From the NCBI GenBank assembly GCA_014773175.1, contig VXCM01000112.1, forward strand, positions 1 to 64,000: 64,000 nucleotides of DNA. Direction: 5' to 3'. How positions within the stretch are numbered: position 1 is the stretch's first letter; each line of letters opens with the position of its first letter. Made by a program: the position numbers and the translations under genes. The DNA is from Lucifuga dentata (Eukaryota > Chordata > Actinopteri > Ophidiiformes > Bythitidae). This document shows positions 62,603 through 64,000 of this stretch, piece after piece. A model generated the notes under the pieces. It ran no database searches, was not told the origin of the DNA, and saw only the letters and a list, made by a program, of their open reading frames with translations.

Positions 62603-63198
62603 TTAAAGGACCACATTGGTGATTTTGCATGTTTGAGCCCAATAAATACAACCCATGTTACATTACTGCAAACCATTTGCAAATCCAGACTGCTGTTTTC
62701 ATTTGATTCCAGTACACTATTAAAAATTAACTTTTAGAGACTTGAAACGTGCTTGAGATAGGTAATTCTCACAGCGAACAAGAAGTCTGTTAATTTTTTT
62801 TTTTTTTTTTTNTTTTTTTTTTTTTTTTGTCGAAGTAATTTTAGCATTTCAACACAGATTCAACATGGAAATACACAGAATAAAATGTATGTCTCCACCC
62901 AGGAATATAGTCCCAGAAGAAGATTAAAAATTAAAATGACTGTGCCTTCTAGAATTAGCAGGTAAAACACTGAATTTTAAGGTGGGTGTATCACCTGAAC
63001 ATTTGATTTGGAAGATTAGGAAATTTGGCAAAATTATACAAAAACCAAAATAATTATAATTATATAAAATATAATTATAATTATATAAAAACTAAAATAT
63101 GGTTTTATGTTTTGAAAAATGGTTTTCAGCAATATAACATGTCCATGGGTAGGATTTATTGGATTCAAACATGCAAAATCCATGATATGGTCCTTTAA
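62603..63198 (-). mobile_element. Full copy B of the TTAAAGGACCA element family
   Basis: Starts ttaaaggaccacattgg and ends tggtcctttaa, with the inner terminal words gattttgcatgtttg mirrored at the right end. Read on the minus strand it aligns end to end with copy A at 55.4 kb. A poly-T tract with an N (62797-62829) and an ATAATT palindromic patch (about 63050-63090) were added or expanded inside it. No coding capacity. Confidence 0.75.
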
Positions 63199-64000
63199 GT
63201 TCATAATAAACAGAGACAAGTCAAATACTGACTTTTTCAGCTTTCCACATATATAGAGCAAATGCAATTTTGTAAAACAGAGGCAACAATTTTAACTCAG
63301 AAACAGTTTAATTCAGTTAAAATGCTAAGTAAATCTCAAAATGTTAGTGTTTCAGTTACACACGTGGTCTGAATTTCAACGATTTGTAGAGAACGTCCCA
63401 GGACTTCTCTTCTTTGAGGTCTTGTATATTTGGATTTCTCGCTTCACTGCTCCACCCCGATATGTTCATTTCCAACTGTCCATCTCCATTTACAACCTGT
63501 TTTTATCAACTTTTTTCACAAAGCACAACAAAACAGAGGGAGGGGAGCCTCCCTGCTTGTGGGGCTAACACAGCTCGGAACATTGTCCATGAACTTCTCC
63601 TCATCTCCATCCCCCAGTGTTATAGACAAACAATCCTTTCCATATGCAGTGGAAGGGGTCATGGCGTTAACAGAAGGAGGAATGCTTTGGGGAGAAAATA
63701 TTGTTCAGCAATGACACAGAAGTAATTTGGGTCTCGCTGAGTGATTTCATCAGGGCCTTTTGTCGCCTCAAAGTGTTTGACCCAGAGGTCCCTGTCAGCC
63801 CTGCTGTTAATGGGAGCCAGAACAGAGTGACAGCCCAGAAACTAAAACATTTTACTACTAATAGTGGGCCTCCGGAGGCTTAGGCATAAATATTTAAGCT
63901 CTTCTCCCTTGTCCCAAATACTGGGGGGTCTCCATGATGCATTTATCTATAATGCCAGAAAAAGAGCAAATATATCCGCTGGATGCTACTAAAACAGCTT
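63199..64000. other. Gene-free right edge
   Basis: Three overlapping open frames near 63341-63725 are in different phases of the same strand and show no family features. No exon with supported borders was seen. Confidence 0.4.

Overview
This is a vertebrate nuclear sequence, almost certainly a teleost fish. The evidence is multi-exon genes with GT/AG introns, an AT-rich background with many CA, TTA, CTAT and CTAA microsatellites, fish-type transposon remnants, and proteins of vertebrate-specific families. No operons, prokaryotic genes, CRISPR arrays or stable RNA genes were seen.

Four protein-coding genes are supported. (1) Positions 1-2747 (+) hold the last six exons of a transmembrane proprotein convertase of the PCSK5/PCSK6 group; its catalytic part lies off the left edge. 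(2) Positions 3698-5002 (+) are an intronless core-2/core-4 beta-1,6-N-acetylglucosaminyltransferase that reads best as gcnt3. (3) Positions 6091-17714 (-) are bnip2, rebuilt here as ten coding exons with unbroken phase plus a possible 12-codon cassette exon. (4) Positions 50009-50947 (+) are the single-exon forkhead gene foxb1. The order and orientation gcnt3(+)-bnip2(-)-foxb1(+) match human 15q22. A PCSK5-type gene, a GCNT gene, a BNIP2/PRUNE2 gene and a FOXB gene also sit together on human 9q21 (PCSK5-GCNT1-PRUNE2-FOXB2). The window therefore looks like the sister copy of an ancient four-gene block.

From about 18.4 to 49.4 kb, and again from 52 to 64 kb, there is no convincing gene. These deserts flank a developmental transcription factor. 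They hold repeats and several non-repetitive, ATTA-rich stretches that look like candidate conserved regulatory elements; conservation cannot be tested from one sequence. Mobile elements seen here: a 5'-truncated RTE-like LINE with a 16-bp target duplication (15.2-16.5 kb, in a bnip2 intron); a TA-flanked 1.41-kb inverted-repeat element (36.76-38.17 kb); an LTR-like unit (38.33-38.51 kb); a tRNA-like SINE piece (41.1 kb); a hAT-type MITE (42.0-42.5 kb); a family with TTAAAGGACCA ends in two full inverted copies and two fragments; and two inverted copies of another dispersed repeat (41.2 and 61.3 kb).

The four genes do not form one pathway. They are a secretory-pathway protease, a Golgi mucin-glycan enzyme, a Rho/Cdc42 scaffold and a neural transcription factor, linked by ancestry of the locus. 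Several single-N positions are flanked by perfect direct duplications or homopolymer runs. These are best explained as unresolved contig joins, not biology.
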